From Allomyces arbusculus (taxonomy: Eukaryota > Blastocladiomycota > Blastocladiomycetes > Blastocladiales > Blastocladiaceae): a stretch of 40,567 bases of DNA. The stretch spans positions 1-40,567 of the forward strand of contig JADHYV010000120.1 in NCBI GenBank assembly GCA_027604705.1, in the 5' to 3' direction. The position numbers and the translations under genes are program-made. The notes below the pieces were generated by a model. That model was given only the letters and a program-made list of their open reading frames with translations, ran no database searches and was not told the origin of the DNA. Below are positions 39,783 through 40,567 of this stretch, one piece after another; within the stretch, counting starts at the first letter, position 1, and each line of letters begins with the position of its first letter.

Positions 39783-39940
39783 CGAGGCCGTGCTCGCGGT
39801 GTTGTTTCTTGTGTTGATGGAATGGAGGATATTCCAAGTTTTGACCTTGCAATTTCGCAGCGTCGACGCTTACGCGCTCGCGTCAGAAATCCAAAGCCTG
39901 ATCCCCACAAAAGACGTTTTCTATCAATGCGTGCGGCGGT

Positions 39941-40567
39941 TCAAAAATGGTACTGTGGCATCCGCATCGGATTCAGGACACGCTGGTTGATCAGGCACTG
40001 AATGACCCACTCCATGGTCACCAGTTTCGTGCCCACGGCTTCGCCCGCCTTGGTCAACGACCCAAGCCGCTTGGTCAACTTGCTCAATGGCTGCAGGAGC
40101 ACAAAGCGCGCGGCCGGGTCGACCCGAAGCCCGCCGCCGTTACTCGACGCGACCGATTCAATCACGGCCGCATCGGCCCTAGTTGAAGTGGGTGACGAAG
40201 ATGAGCGGAGCTGTCGAGAGATGAGAGAATGCGGGATGAAAGTGGGAACGTACGCGGCGAGCGTCTGGCCCCAGTCCTTTACAAACGCAGTGTCGCCGTG
40301 CACTTGAATCGACACGTTGGCAAAGAATTTGGTCGGGCTCGTGAAAGCGGTCACGTAGCACCGCAACTCAAGCGAGTAGCCATTGGGCAGCGTATACGGC
40401 AACGGCGCAAGCAGGGCTCGCTGGATACGCCAGTGAGTGTATGTGTGCGTGGGGGGGGGGGGGGGGGGGGCGGTCAGGCCCACGGACCCCGGTTGGGAAA
40501 CGTACGAAAAACCCAAGTCTAGGGAACTGGCAACCACCCCCTGGCACGAAACCCACGCCACGCCGAC
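39941..40567 (-). CDS. 3' part of a gene ending in a BRCT-like domain
   Basis: The gene runs off the right edge of the window. The last exon is 40178-39941 and the previous one about 40420-40254 (GTACGT donor, CAACTAG acceptor, in phase); a further exon probably ends near 40505. The C-terminal segment GTKLVTMEWVIQCLINQRVL has the Trp-centred last helix typical of BRCT repeats, which bind phosphopeptides in DNA-damage proteins. Upstream are NGYSLELRCYVTAF, FVKDWGQTLAAADAAVIESV and RFVLLQPLSKL, possibly the earlier strands of the same domain. The protein ends MRMPQYHF. Which BRCT protein this is cannot be told from the fragment. The putative intron at 40421-40504 contains the G20/C20 tract. It converges on SGF11 (158 bases between stops). 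Confidence 0.6.
   Translation of the reverse strand, partial: VGVAWVSCQGVVASSLDLGFSYVSQPGSVGLTAPPPPPPTHTYTHWRIQRALLAPLPYTLPNGYSLELRCYVTAFTSPTKFFANVSIQVHGDTAFVKDWGQTLAAYVPTFIPHSLISRQLRSSSSPTSTRADAAVIESVASSNGGGLRVDPAARFVLLQPLSKLTKRLGSLTKAGEAVGTKLVTMEWVIQCLINQRVLNPMRMPQYHF
40451..40470. repeat. G20 homopolymer
   Basis: Twenty consecutive G on the plus strand lie inside the inferred intron of the BRCT-like gene (poly-C in the transcript, near the acceptor, where it could serve as part of the pyrimidine tract). Length is likely unreliable in the assembly. Confidence 0.85.

Overview
The window is GC-rich eukaryotic nuclear DNA. It has short spliceosomal introns (mostly 40-220 nt), densely packed genes on both strands, several head-to-head gene pairs, and long Ala/Pro/Ser-rich disordered protein segments. 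The conserved genes (VPS68/TMEM50, COX19, SGF11, dUTPase, an NDUFAF6-like complex I assembly factor, mitochondrial uS17, cytosolic RPS15, a DHHC acyltransferase) point to an opisthokont. The base composition and the expanded secreted and F-box/LRR families fit a zoosporic fungus such as Blastocladiomycota. That placement is inference. I see no transposon, virus-like element or CRISPR array.

Layout. 1-1,104: poly-C tract and promoter. 1,105-1,666: small secreted protein with three exons. 2,602-6,052: two tandem genes with a small heat-shock (alpha-crystallin) domain; the second appears to be a large fusion (Cys-rich domain, PB1-like domain, Hsp20 domain). 6,332-7,043 (minus): hypothetical Ser/Arg/Pro-rich protein, divergent from a 1,529-residue protein with about seven membrane segments and a ~1,000-residue disordered tail (7,978-12,632). 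13,311-20,826: four members of one F-box/LRR family in two head-to-head pairs; the first pair is intact and the second decayed. 21,405-22,094: an unrecognised multi-exon gene model. 22,758-24,345 (minus): DHHC palmitoyltransferase. 24,785-29,778: four CAP/SCP-like secreted-protein copies, two decayed and two intact, with shared three-exon structure and promoter.

30,366-31,491 (minus): RPS15, probably with an ATG-only first exon. 31,963-32,999 (minus): VPS68/TMEM50 with six exons. 33,256-33,325 (minus): tRNA-Gly(CCC). 33,810-34,440 (minus) and 34,720-35,226 (plus): mitochondrial uS17 and COX19 sharing a 279-bp promoter. 35,389-36,298 (minus) and 36,581-37,882 (plus): dUTPase and the NDUFAF6-like gene sharing a 282-bp promoter. 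38,332-39,782: SGF11, a subunit of the SAGA deubiquitinase module. 39,941 to the window edge (minus): 3' part of a gene ending in a BRCT-like domain.

Two themes stand out. Lineage-specific families (F-box/LRR, CAP, Hsp20) show active duplication and decay in the left two thirds. The right third is compact housekeeping, with three mitochondrial-biogenesis genes within 4 kb. Exon boundaries were deduced by hand from GT-AG sites, reading phase and family conservation; no transcript data were available.
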